IMG/VR virus record: IMGVR_UViG_3300009320_000011
Span: 1-64,000 of that record
Source of the DNA: a virus
DNA length: 64,000 nt
Strand: one strand, 5' to 3'
The position numbers and the translations under genes were made by a program. The notes beneath the pieces were generated by a model. That model saw only the letters and a list, made by a program, of their open reading frames with translations, was not told where the DNA came from and ran no database searches. Positions 7,071 through 14,719 of this stretch are shown here, one piece after another. Each line of letters starts with the position of its first letter. Position 1 is the stretch's first letter.

Positions 7071-8846
7071 ATGAAAAATAAATGTAAAATTTGCGGAAAA
7101 GAAATATTAAAACATAGGATATATTGTTCAAATGCTTGTAAGTTTTCTGACGATGAATATAATAAAAGTAGGTCAATTAAAAAGGAAAATGATGGAAGTA
7201 ATGAAATGCGATGTACTATATGTGGATGGCAAACACTAGATATATATAATTATGGTGGACATTTAGCGACGCATTTAAGAAAAAAACATGATATACTTGA
7301 TAAAAATTACAATTTATATTATAACAAAATATCAGTACCGCTAAAGGATGTATTTAAGTGTCCATACTGTGATTGGAAAACAAATGATATAATTAATAAA
7401 TCTGGAGCATTTACAAAGCACTTAATTAATGAACATAAAAAAAATATATTTGATTATATAAAAGAATACCCCGACCACGATAAATTATTTGTTAAATATG
7501 TTAAAAAAACTAATTATGATGAGTTTATAGCTGATGATGCGCGGAATGGTATTAAGTGTGAAGTGTGTGGAAAATATTTTAAGAAAATATCAAATTCACA
7601 TCTAAAACACCATAACATGTCGCCGCAGGAATATAAAGATAAATATAATATAGTAAAAACTACATCAAACACAACTTCATTAATACAATCTACCAAAACT
7701 AAAAAACACAATGCGCGCATGATGAAGTATTATCAAGATAATAATATTCCAATGCCGTGGCATTCTAGTGAAGTATATACCAAAAAAGTACAAAGTAAAT
7801 TTGAAGATTATAAAACCAAACTTGGAGATGAATTTACTATATGTTTTGATTATAATACATATTGGCATGGGAGTGTATTTCAATTTATATGTGTGAAGTG
7901 TGGAAATAGTTTTGATAGCGGATATAGGTATCCACGATGTTATGTATGTAATCCACCGTCATCTGGAGTGAGTGATGAAGAGAAAGAACTTCAGAAATAT
8001 ATTCGAGATGATTTGAAAATAAATATAGAATGTAATAATAGAAAATTAGTTAAACGAACTGAAGTTGATATATATATACCAAGTATGAATATAGGAATAG
8101 AATATGATGGGCTATATTATCATTCAGAATTATCTGGTAAGAAGGACAAAAACTACCACATTGAAAAGACTTTCAAATTATCTAATTGTGGAGTTAAATT
8201 AATTCATATAACTTCCGATGAATGGCTAAATAAGCAAACCATAGTTAAAAATAGGATAAAACATATGTTAGGTGTAACTGATAGTAGTATACATGCTAGA
8301 TTGTGTGATATTAAAGAGATTGATTCAAAATTAAAAAATAATTTTTTGAATAATAATCATATACAGGGAGGTGATAATAGTAGTATTAAAATAGGAGCGT
8401 TTTATAATAATGAATTGGTTGCTGTGATGACTTTTGGTAGCTTGAGGCGAGCATTGGGTAGTGAAAAAAAAGACAACGAATATGAAATGGTTAGATTTTG
8501 TTTGTCTGATCATAAAATAACTGGCATTTTCGGAAGGCTTTTGGGGTATTTTGTAAATAATTATAATCCATTAAAAATAATAACTTATAGTGATATACGC
8601 TGGTCTCCAGATAAATTAAATAATGTTTACGTTAAAAATAATTTTAAGTTAATTTCTCAGACTCCTCCAAACTACTGGTATATGAGTGGTTATAAATCTA
8701 GATTACACCGATTTAATTTTACAAAGCACCGCATAGTTGAAAAACACGGAGGTGATCCAACTTTATCCGAGTGGCAAAATATGCAGTTAATGGGATACGA
8801 CCGAATCTGGGATTGCGGATCATATAAATATGAGTTTATAGTATAA
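7071..8846 (+). CDS. Free-standing homing endonuclease (zinc fingers + Vsr-like/EDxHD nuclease)
   Basis: The frame is open further upstream, but the ATG at 7071 after GGAG and downstream of a promoter is the credible start. The N-terminal half holds several cysteine/histidine modules (CKICGKEIL, CTICGWQTLD with HLATHLRKKH, CPYCDWKT, CEVCGKYF, then CVKCGNSF and CYVCNPP), probably zinc-binding DNA-recognition units. Residues around 340-400 carry the nuclease core EVDIYIPSMNIGIEYDGLYY and HSE, typical of Vsr-like homing endonucleases. The C-terminal part (LLGYFVNNYNPLKIITYSD) is shared with the minus-strand endonuclease at 20361..21827. It is inserted between the capsid gene and the phosphorylase gene and probably promotes its own spread. 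Confidence 0.82.
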   Translation: MKNKCKICGKEILKHRIYCSNACKFSDDEYNKSRSIKKENDGSNEMRCTICGWQTLDIYNYGGHLATHLRKKHDILDKNYNLYYNKISVPLKDVFKCPYCDWKTNDIINKSGAFTKHLINEHKKNIFDYIKEYPDHDKLFVKYVKKTNYDEFIADDARNGIKCEVCGKYFKKISNSHLKHHNMSPQEYKDKYNIVKTTSNTTSLIQSTKTKKHNARMMKYYQDNNIPMPWHSSEVYTKKVQSKFEDYKTKLGDEFTICFDYNTYWHGSVFQFICVKCGNSFDSGYRYPRCYVCNPPSSGVSDEEKELQKYIRDDLKINIECNNRKLVKRTEVDIYIPSMNIGIEYDGLYYHSELSGKKDKNYHIEKTFKLSNCGVKLIHITSDEWLNKQTIVKNRIKHMLGVTDSSIHARLCDIKEIDSKLKNNFLNNNHIQGGDNSSIKIGAFYNNELVAVMTFGSLRRALGSEKKDNEYEMVRFCLSDHKITGIFGRLLGYFVNNYNPLKIITYSDIRWSPDKLNNVYVKNNFKLISQTPPNYWYMSGYKSRLHRFNFTKHRIVEKHGGDPTLSEWQNMQLMGYDRIWDCGSYKYEFIV

Positions 8847-8853
8847 TTTCTCT

Positions 8854-8883
8854 TTGAAAATTCAACTATTCTTTGTATATTCG
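8854..8883 (+). promoter_or_regulatory. Bacteroidota-like promoter
   Basis: TTG at 8854-8856, 19-base spacer, TATATTCG at 8876-8883, 16 bases upstream of the phosphorylase ATG. The 5' leader would be very short and has no Shine-Dalgarno site. Confidence 0.7.
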
Positions 8884-8899
8884 TAAAAAACCAAATCAC

Positions 8900-9706
8900 A
8901 TGCAAGACTATAAAATCACACACACGATAGATTTCTTATCTTACGGAATCACTGAAAAACCAACTATTGGCATCATAACTGGTACTGGTATGGGTGATAT
9001 CGTAAATCATCTAACCAAACCATCAGCAGTGGACTATCGAGAAATTCCAAATTTCGTAACATCAACTGTCGAGTCGCATCGTGGAAAACTAGTATTTGGA
9101 AAACTGGAGGATAAGAATGTAGTTGTTATGCAAGGCCGTTTCCATTATTACGAAGGATATTCAGCTGAAGAGATTACGTTTCCAGTTAGAGTGATGAAGA
9201 AATTAGGAGTAGAGCACTTGATAATAACTAACGCGGCTGGCTCGCTTAATCCTGAGTTTAAGAAGGGATCCATAATGTTAATTGATGATCACATAAATTT
9301 GATACCAGACAATCCACTGCGAGGCACGTTTCATGAACCACGATTTCCGGATATGTCTCAGCCATACGACAGAAAAACGAATCAAAAAATAGAGAATATA
9401 GGTTTGGATGAATTAATATCAGTGCATCGTGGAGTTTTCGTTGCAGTACCAGGACCAAATCTTGAAACAAGTGCTGAGTATAAATATCTTAGAATAATCG
9501 GAGCTGATGCAGTTGGAATGTCAACTGTCCCAGAAGTGATCGTTGCAAATCAGTGTGGAATTAAGTGTACAGCTTTTTCGATTTTAACAGACGAAGGATT
9601 CCACGAGGTATTAGAGCCAGTAAGTTTATCAGATGTAATTGAAGTTTCACGACAAGTTGAACCAAAACTGATAATTTTAATTGAAAAACTTGTAAAGTAT
9701 TTGTAG
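8900..9706 (+). CDS. Purine nucleoside phosphorylase
   Basis: Cleaves purine (deoxy)nucleosides with phosphate to base and (deoxy)ribose 1-phosphate. Family marks of the trimeric PNP-I class are the phosphate loop GIITGTGMG, the motif VESHRGKL, QGRFHYYEGYS, ITNAAGSLN, PGPNLETSAEYKYL and the purine-site segment VGMSTVPEVIVA. Its length (268 aa) is normal. The frame extends upstream to 8873, but that part overlaps the promoter, so the ATG at 8900 is chosen. An enzyme of nucleotide salvage inside the structural region, with its own promoter, looks like an acquired metabolic gene. It could recycle host purines, or supply precursors together with the ribonucleotide reductase. Confidence 0.9.
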   Translation: MQDYKITHTIDFLSYGITEKPTIGIITGTGMGDIVNHLTKPSAVDYREIPNFVTSTVESHRGKLVFGKLEDKNVVVMQGRFHYYEGYSAEEITFPVRVMKKLGVEHLIITNAAGSLNPEFKKGSIMLIDDHINLIPDNPLRGTFHEPRFPDMSQPYDRKTNQKIENIGLDELISVHRGVFVAVPGPNLETSAEYKYLRIIGADAVGMSTVPEVIVANQCGIKCTAFSILTDEGFHEVLEPVSLSDVIEVSRQVEPKLIILIEKLVKYL

Positions 9707-9712
9707 AATTTC

Positions 9713-9743
9713 TTGTTTCTTTCAAGAATTAGTATTATATTCG
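9713..9743 (+). promoter_or_regulatory. Bacteroidota-like promoter
   Basis: TTG at 9713-9715, 20-base spacer, TATATTCG at 9736-9743. The box lies in AGTATTATATTCGTACT, also present at 16567-16583, whose ends AGTA/TACT are inverted and could serve as an operator. Confidence 0.65.
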
Positions 9744-9778
9744 TACTGTAAATTAGTAATATAGTGGAAGATAAAAAT

Positions 9779-9871
9779 AATGTTTCATTAATCTGTGATA
9801 CGCATCTTACGAATCGAGAGAGATTGCAACTTGTGGATCGTCGATATGGAGATAACAATGACTGAAAAAAT
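9779..9871 (+). repeat. 93-bp duplicated segment (copy of neck gene end plus leader start)
   Basis: Identical to 12704..12796. In the other copy it is the last 84 bases of the gp14-like gene together with the RBS and first codons of a leader gene. Here the gp14 fragment is a meaningless remnant, so this is the derived copy. Confidence 0.95.
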
Positions 9872-9917
9872 TAGAGAAATAATTAGAGAAGAAATTAAAT
9901 TCAGTAAAACCAAATAA
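9858..9917 (+). CDS. Orphan leader micro-ORF, 19 aa
   Basis: Reads MTEKIREIIREEIKFSKTK then TAA. It is a leader peptide with almost no cargo, created by the 93-bp duplication. It ends one base before the ATG of the following gene. Either it is debris, or its translation couples ribosomes to the next gene. Confidence 0.45.
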   Translation: MTEKIREIIREEIKFSKTK

Positions 9918-9918
9918 T

Positions 9919-10293
9919 ATGGACAAAATTGCAATTAAACTACAGGAAAATATTGATGCATATAAAGTCAAAAGATCAAAAAAAGGTTTTATGGCAAAAA
10001 ACTTATCTAAATTCGAAATGTTTACAGTTAGACTTGATTACTTACTATCCATCTTGAATAAAATGACCGATCAGAAACATATTACCGTGACTGAAAAGCT
10101 TGAAAGAATTAAAAAAATAAACGACATTAAACAGCACGCATTTTCATCTAAAAATAAGCACGGCAAATTTACTGGAATGAGCAAAGATGAAATTGATTAT
10201 TTGGCTGAAGTATGGAATTTGTATGTTAAATTTTTGAAAGAACAAAATATTTCTGATGAAAAAATTAAATCTCTCCTTATAGTAACTCAGTAG
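9919..10293 (+). CDS. Hypothetical helical protein, 124 aa
   Basis: The charged, mostly helical protein starts one base after the orphan leader stop. It has no leader of its own: the N-terminus MDKIAIKLQENIDAYKVKRS is basic. Motifs such as GKFTGMSKDEIDYLAEVWNLYV suggest a compact helical domain. The function is unknown. Because a leader copy was placed directly in front of it, it may be a cargo in the process of losing or gaining a leader. Confidence 0.65.
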   Translation: MDKIAIKLQENIDAYKVKRSKKGFMAKNLSKFEMFTVRLDYLLSILNKMTDQKHITVTEKLERIKKINDIKQHAFSSKNKHGKFTGMSKDEIDYLAEVWNLYVKFLKEQNISDEKIKSLLIVTQ

Positions 10294-10321
10294 CATTTCT
10301 CAATTTATTTTTTTCTTTTTT

Positions 10322-10340
10322 GATATTTATATTAAAGAGG
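10322..10340 (+). promoter_or_regulatory. Late-type promoter element
   Basis: GATATTTATATTAAAGAGG, one of seven sites sharing TAT(A)yTTATAnnAAAGnGG just upstream of structural or leader genes. It precedes the neck gene at 10360. Confidence 0.5.
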
Positions 10341-10359
10341 AAATTAATGGAGTGCTCTA

Positions 10360-11508
10360 ATGGCAGTTAATATACCAATCTGGGACGGCAGTCCTGGAAT
10401 AATATCTGGTTCCACACCGTTTGGATTTTACGATGACGACTCACAGTTTCAAACTGATGGTCCTAAATTTGCTAAGTATTGTGCGAAAAGATTGGGCTAT
10501 CCAATCATGGACGTCGAGCTACAATCCGGATCACTATATACAGCATTTGAAGAAGCAATAACTGAATATAGTCACCAGGTTAATCAGTTTAATATACGTG
10601 AAAATTTATTAAGTTTACAAGGATCATCAACCGGCAGTAATTTAACTCAAAGAGTAATTACACCAAATCTTGGTATGATATCCACTATATCTGAACAGTA
10701 CGGGACAGAAGCTGGAACGGGTGGATCTGTGAAATATCATACTGGCTCAATCGCAGTATCTTCTAGTATACAACGATATGATTTAGATGTATTATATAAA
10801 GATCACTATCACTCGGGCGATGAAATTGAAATCAAAAAAGTATATCATGAAGCAAAACCAGCAATCGTTAGATATTTTGATCCATATGTGGGTTCCGGCT
10901 TAGGTAGTCAGAATTTATTAGACTCGTTTGGATGGGGAGCATACTCACCAGCGGTATCATTTCTTATGATGCCAATGTATGCTGATATTCTTAGAGTCCA
11001 AGCCATAGAATTCAACGATCAAATCCGAAAATCAGGATATAGCTTTGAATTGATTAATAATGAAATCCGAATATTCCCAATACCAACAACAGATTATAGA
11101 TTATATTTTGATTATATTGTCAAATCAGATAGGAGCGATCCGCTCAAATTAACCAACCAAAATTTAATATCAGATGTGTCAAATGCTAGTTACCAAAATA
11201 TGCAGTATACATTTATTAATTCTGTTGGCAAGCGTTGGATAAATAAATATGGTTTGGCAATTGCAAAGGAAATGCTTGGTTGGATTCGTAGTAAATATAA
11301 TACAGTACCAATACCCGATAATGAAGTAACATTGAATGGCGACGCGCTGATTACGTCAGCTGAAACTGATAAACAACATTTAATTGAGGAATTGCAAGCA
11401 ACATTAGAGGAATCAAGTAGAACAAAATTATTAGAAAAACGAAAAGATGAATCAGAATTCGTTCAGGAAGAAATGAATAAGATTCCTCTCCAAATTTACG
11501 TTGGGTAA
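10360..11508 (+). CDS. Neck / head completion protein, gp13-like
   Basis: 382 aa. The N-terminal third has the conserved-looking segment KRLGYPIMDVELQSGSLYTA followed by FEEAITEYSHQVNQFNIREN, seen in neck proteins of T4-like marine phages. The C-terminal part includes FELINNEIRIFPIPTTDYRLYF and a helical end. It is followed after two small genes by the gp14-like gene, as in T4 where 13 and 14 are adjacent. In T4 the neck seals the filled head and provides the tail attachment site. The exact gp13 assignment rests on position and general resemblance. Confidence 0.6.
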   Translation: MAVNIPIWDGSPGIISGSTPFGFYDDDSQFQTDGPKFAKYCAKRLGYPIMDVELQSGSLYTAFEEAITEYSHQVNQFNIRENLLSLQGSSTGSNLTQRVITPNLGMISTISEQYGTEAGTGGSVKYHTGSIAVSSSIQRYDLDVLYKDHYHSGDEIEIKKVYHEAKPAIVRYFDPYVGSGLGSQNLLDSFGWGAYSPAVSFLMMPMYADILRVQAIEFNDQIRKSGYSFELINNEIRIFPIPTTDYRLYFDYIVKSDRSDPLKLTNQNLISDVSNASYQNMQYTFINSVGKRWINKYGLAIAKEMLGWIRSKYNTVPIPDNEVTLNGDALITSAETDKQHLIEELQATLEESSRTKLLEKRKDESEFVQEEMNKIPLQIYVG

Positions 11509-11512
11509 AATT

Positions 11513-11935
11513 ATGATAAAATTAAAACAAATATTAGAGTATGGAGAAACTCTTAAAGCTTTGCATAAAGCATCATCCACAAAAGAGATTGAAGCACTTA
11601 AGAAAGACATAAGAAAGGATTCAGGCTGGAGTAATAGTGATATTGATTATATGTTGAGAAAATATAGAAAAGACATAAAATATAAAGGACCGGATATATA
11701 TCAACCACCACCAAAAACTGTTCCAGTTAAAAAAATACAATGGAATGATTCAAAATATAAGAAATGGATTAAAGACTCAGCATCTGGTGGTGGAAAATAT
11801 CATTCATATGATATGGCACAGAATGCAAAAATGGAGCATGGTTTATTGGATTTTGTAAAGAAAAAAATTAGAAGAGAATATGGTGATGAAACGCCTTTAG
11901 AAAGAATTCAATGGGATATTGAAGCTCATATATAA
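11513..11935 (+). CDS. Leader-type protein, 140 aa
   Basis: The ATG at 11513 starts MIKLKQILEYGETLKALHKA, a short leader variant with the (L/I)xE-like segment QILE. The cargo is basic and lysine-rich with a PPPKTVPVKK linker and a WIKDSASGGGKYHSYDMAQN motif that recalls small phage-borne nuclease or peptidase-like domains without a clear match. The stop is one base before the next ATG. It sits between neck genes, so it is expressed late. Confidence 0.6.
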   Translation: MIKLKQILEYGETLKALHKASSTKEIEALKKDIRKDSGWSNSDIDYMLRKYRKDIKYKGPDIYQPPPKTVPVKKIQWNDSKYKKWIKDSASGGGKYHSYDMAQNAKMEHGLLDFVKKKIRREYGDETPLERIQWDIEAHI

Positions 11936-11936
11936 T

Positions 11937-12287
11937 ATGAAATTACTCGAAAAAATAATAGGACAACTATCTGATAAAATTGATGTAGTGGTTATGATCG
12001 ATAAAACGCAGCACGCCGGAAATCGTCAAGATCGACATGAAGATCATATTGAAGAACCCGAAATTATGACTGTAGCGAATAAATCAATTGAACAAGTAGC
12101 AAAATTATTAATGTTCGATAGAATAGATGTAGGTGATTATATTCATATACATGATAAAAGGTCTGATCTAAATTTAGTTGGGTTAATACAAACAAATGGA
12201 AATCGGCTACAAATTAAAGTAATTACTGTGATGAGAAAAAAGAATTTCAAAGCAAAAGAAAATACATATACAGTGGAGGTGAATTAA
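11937..12287 (+). CDS. Hypothetical protein, 116 aa
   Basis: The ATG at 11937 (MKLLEKIIGQLSDKIDVVVM) is preferred over an upstream in-frame start because it follows the preceding stop closely. The protein has a notable HAGNRQDRHEDH segment (about residues 23-35) and a beta-rich C-terminal half (VGDYIHIHDKRSDLNLVGLI). It ends by overlapping the ATG of the gp14-like gene by one base. Small phage proteins of this look occur next to neck genes, but I cannot give a function. Clustered His, Arg and Asp could form a nuclease-like site. Confidence 0.65.
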   Translation: MKLLEKIIGQLSDKIDVVVMIDKTQHAGNRQDRHEDHIEEPEIMTVANKSIEQVAKLLMFDRIDVGDYIHIHDKRSDLNLVGLIQTNGNRLQIKVITVMRKKNFKAKENTYTVEVN

Positions 12288-12790
12288 TGCTCTGGGGATC
12301 TGATCGGGATGTGAGCTTCATTAAAAAAATTAATGAAGAATTAATAACAGATGTTATTGATACCGAAGTTGCGGTATATAAACTTATTGTCGGACAATCA
12401 GGAAAAAATGTATATGATGAATCTGGTGGCAAAAATAAATCGTATTATTATCCAATTAAAATATCATGTCTGATCAAACGAGATGTACAGCAATTTGAAT
12501 CAGACGAATTTGGTGTCAACTATAAAGCAGCTGGTAGATTTGCATTCTTACGTGATACGTTAGTTGAAAAATCATTATATGTTGAAGTGGGTGATATAAT
12601 CGAATGGGATAATGAATTTCATGAAATCGATACAGTTGAAGAAAATAAATATTTTGTAGGCAAAAATACAGAAACAGATCTAGGCGGAAATACGCATGGA
12701 TACAATGTTTCATTAATCTGTGATACGCATCTTACGAATCGAGAGAGATTGCAACTTGTGGATCGTCGATATGGAGATAACAATGACTGA
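12287..12790 (+). CDS. 14: Neck protein, T4 gp14-like
   Basis: 167 aa. The beta-rich protein has the family-like stretch EFGVNYKAAGRFAFLRD and a C-terminal VEVGDIIEWDNEFHEIDTVE typical of gp14 and related head-tail connectors. In T4 gp13 and gp14 complete the neck. Its last 84 bases are duplicated at 9779. The stop overlaps the following leader gene, whose ATG at 12783 lies inside this gene. Confidence 0.7.
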   Translation: MLWGSDRDVSFIKKINEELITDVIDTEVAVYKLIVGQSGKNVYDESGGKNKSYYYPIKISCLIKRDVQQFESDEFGVNYKAAGRFAFLRDTLVEKSLYVEVGDIIEWDNEFHEIDTVEENKYFVGKNTETDLGGNTHGYNVSLICDTHLTNRERLQLVDRRYGDNND

Positions 12791-12796
12791 AAAAAT
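12704..12796 (+). repeat. 93-bp duplicated segment (source copy)
   Basis: Identical to 9779..9871. This copy lies in intact genes, so it is the likely source. Confidence 0.95.
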
Positions 12797-13001
12797 AAGA
12801 CAAATAATTAGAGAAGAAATCAAAAAAGCAATCAACGAAGGATCAGCCATAAATAAAGCAGATAATGAGATATATCGTGGTCTAACTGAATTAAGAAAAG
12901 CAATTATGAAAGAGAAACCCGAGGCTATAGAGGAATTTAGAAAGATAAAAAAGGCGGTAGATAAAGCATTGTCTAATTTTTATCAAAAATATGATTTATA
13001 G
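12783..13001 (+). CDS. Leader-cargo protein, 72 aa
   Basis: The ATG at 12783 (RBS GGAG inside the gp14 gene) gives MTEKIRQIIREEIKKAINEG, a leader ending in AINE. The remaining about 53 residues are a charged helical protein (ELRKAIMKEKPEAIEEFRKI). It overlaps the gp14-like gene by 8 bases. Its stop TAG is followed in the same frame by another open stretch (13065..13226). Confidence 0.75.
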   Translation: MTEKIRQIIREEIKKAINEGSAINKADNEIYRGLTELRKAIMKEKPEAIEEFRKIKKAVDKALSNFYQKYDL

Positions 13002-13064
13002 GAGATAATCGAGAGTGTTAGGCTTAGTATACGTCCACACCCATATAGTAAAAAAGATGAAAAA

Positions 13065-13226
13065 ATGATAATGAAAGTTGTAAAGGACTATGGTGGTAAA
13101 CTCGAAGATGTGGGAGATAAAGGAGCAACATTCATTTTCAACTCACCAACAATGAATGATTATAAATTAGCGCAAGCACTTAGAAATGCAAAACTAAAGA
13201 ATTATGATGTTACTGAAATAGGATAA
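13065..13226 (+). CDS. Small ORF, possible leaderless cargo remnant
   Basis: 53 codons from ATG at 13065. The frame is open back to the TAG at 12999 and encodes a plausible small alpha/beta unit (MKVVKDYGGKLEDVGDKGAT, then FIFNSPTMNDYKLAQAL). No RBS is seen at this ATG. An AGGAG at 13000-13004 is followed by no in-frame ATG nearby. Either a non-ATG start is used or this is a cargo that lost its leader. Confidence 0.4.
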   Translation: MIMKVVKDYGGKLEDVGDKGATFIFNSPTMNDYKLAQALRNAKLKNYDVTEIG

Positions 13227-13228
13227 AC

Positions 13229-14107
13229 ATGGCACGCACTTACCGAAAACCGGAACTAAAAAAGACTTACAGCTCAACTTCTGATAACAAGGAATTTGTT
13301 AGAGCGGAACAGGTTCGTCATGATAAAGACGATGTAAAAGACCTTGGAATTGGGTTAGAGGATATTGATGAAGCATTTAAGTTCTTTTTAACTGATATAA
13401 TTAAACCACATATAACTGAAGGCGGTGAAAGAATAAAAGTGCCGGTGTTATATGCAAATTCTGATAAGTGGGTCTCAATACAAAAAAATGGCGTATTACG
13501 TGATGAAAAAAATAGACTAATGCTGCCATTAATTGCATTTAGACGCAATTCAATTGAAGAGAGAGCTGATCTAAAAAGATTGGAAGTCAAAAAATTCGAT
13601 AATGATGCTAGATATACATTTTCAACTCAATATAACAAATATAATAGCTATAGTAAATTTTCAAAATTAAATAATGTAAAACCAGCAAAAGAATTTTATA
13701 CAGTAACAATACCAGATTATGTACGAATTCCATATGATGTGATTATTTGGACGCAATATAACGAACAAGTTAATAAAATTATCGAACAAATAATATTTCA
13801 TGAAGGCAGTGCATATGGTGAAAAATATAAATTCACAATTAAATCTGATGATTTTACGTTCGAATCTGTAAACGAAACAGGACAAGATAAATTGGTCAAA
13901 TGTACAGCTACACTACACGCGAATGCCTACATAGTACCAGAGGATGTTGGATTTATTACAAATATGAAGAAATCATTTTCACCACAAAAAATAGTATTAA
14001 CTGAAAAAGTAACGGACGATATCAACCAAGTATCAGCTCCAGCGAATACTGTGAAGAAAAGTTACATTTCTAGTGAAAAAATTAACGAAAAAAACAGAAT
14101 AAATTGA
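13229..14107 (+). CDS. Tail completion / sheath stabiliser, gp15-like
   Basis: 292 aa. It follows the gp14-like gene and precedes the sheath gene, the place of the T4 tail terminator (gp15). The N-terminal part has LGIGLEDIDEAFKFFLTDII and KVPVLYANSDKWVSIQKNGV. The middle has FYTVTIPDYVRIPYDVIIWT followed by YNEQVNKIIEQIIFHEG, which is shared by T4-like tail-terminator proteins. In T4 gp15 caps the tail and joins it to the neck. The assignment is from order plus recognisable motifs. Confidence 0.68.
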   Translation: MARTYRKPELKKTYSSTSDNKEFVRAEQVRHDKDDVKDLGIGLEDIDEAFKFFLTDIIKPHITEGGERIKVPVLYANSDKWVSIQKNGVLRDEKNRLMLPLIAFRRNSIEERADLKRLEVKKFDNDARYTFSTQYNKYNSYSKFSKLNNVKPAKEFYTVTIPDYVRIPYDVIIWTQYNEQVNKIIEQIIFHEGSAYGEKYKFTIKSDDFTFESVNETGQDKLVKCTATLHANAYIVPEDVGFITNMKKSFSPQKIVLTEKVTDDINQVSAPANTVKKSYISSEKINEKNRIN

Positions 14108-14167
14108 TTTTGAAGTTTTTTTCTTATATATATAGATGAACAATTAATCAAAAAAAACAAAAAATTT

Positions 14168-14431
14168 ATGGAAGAAAAAATTAAGTTTTCAGAAGAAGAA
14201 TTATCCAAATTAAAGGATATTCAAACTGAGTTTGCAAATATTGTTAGTAATCTTGGCCAACTTGAAGCACAAATTATTAACATAAACAATCAAAAAGGAT
14301 TTTTAATTGAAAAATACAATGAAATCCAGACAAATCAAAATAAACTAGCACAAGAATTTAGTGCTAAATACGGAACGGGGACATTAGATCTTGAAACAGG
14401 TGAGTTCGTTCCACAAGAACAAACGGAGTAA
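14168..14431 (+). CDS. Small coiled-coil protein, 87 aa
   Basis: The acidic helical protein has heptad-like spacing of I, L and F over residues 5-65 and a short C-terminal tail (GTGTLDLETGEFVPQEQTE). It is probably a small coiled-coil phage protein. It lies between the gp15-like gene and a leader gene, and no function is evident. Confidence 0.65.
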   Translation: MEEKIKFSEEELSKLKDIQTEFANIVSNLGQLEAQIININNQKGFLIEKYNEIQTNQNKLAQEFSAKYGTGTLDLETGEFVPQEQTE

Positions 14432-14433
14432 AA

Positions 14434-14658
14434 ATGAAAAAATCTGAATTCCGAGAATTAATACGAGAAGAAGCTAAGAAACAATTAAATGAATACGCAC
14501 TAGATGCATCACATAGACGCTTAAATGAATCTATAAAACATTATGTTAAAGAATACCAAAGTGCGTTCGGTGATGAATTTTTACATGAAGGAATAGCACA
14601 GTCATTAAAAAGATTCGTACCAGCAGACCAAGTTAAAAAGATAAAAGAATATTTATAG
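14434..14658 (+). CDS. Leader-cargo protein, 74 aa
   Basis: Starts MKKSEFRELIREEAKKQLNE, one of the clearest leaders, ending in QLNE. The mature cargo would be about 54 aa and helical (SIKHYVKEYQSAFGDEFLHE). It begins two bases after the preceding stop and lies upstream of the sheath gene. Confidence 0.8.
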   Translation: MKKSEFRELIREEAKKQLNEYALDASHRRLNESIKHYVKEYQSAFGDEFLHEGIAQSLKRFVPADQVKKIKEYL

Positions 14659-14719
14659 TAGGAATTTAGAAAATTAACAAAAAAACAAACATAATTAATA
14701 ACAAAAAAGGAGTTAAATA

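Noticed and set aside
7071-8846. Group I intron around the endonuclease genes at 7071 and 20361
   Set aside because: Neighbouring genes (capsid, phosphorylase, tail tube) are intact and no exon is interrupted; the endonucleases are free-standing.
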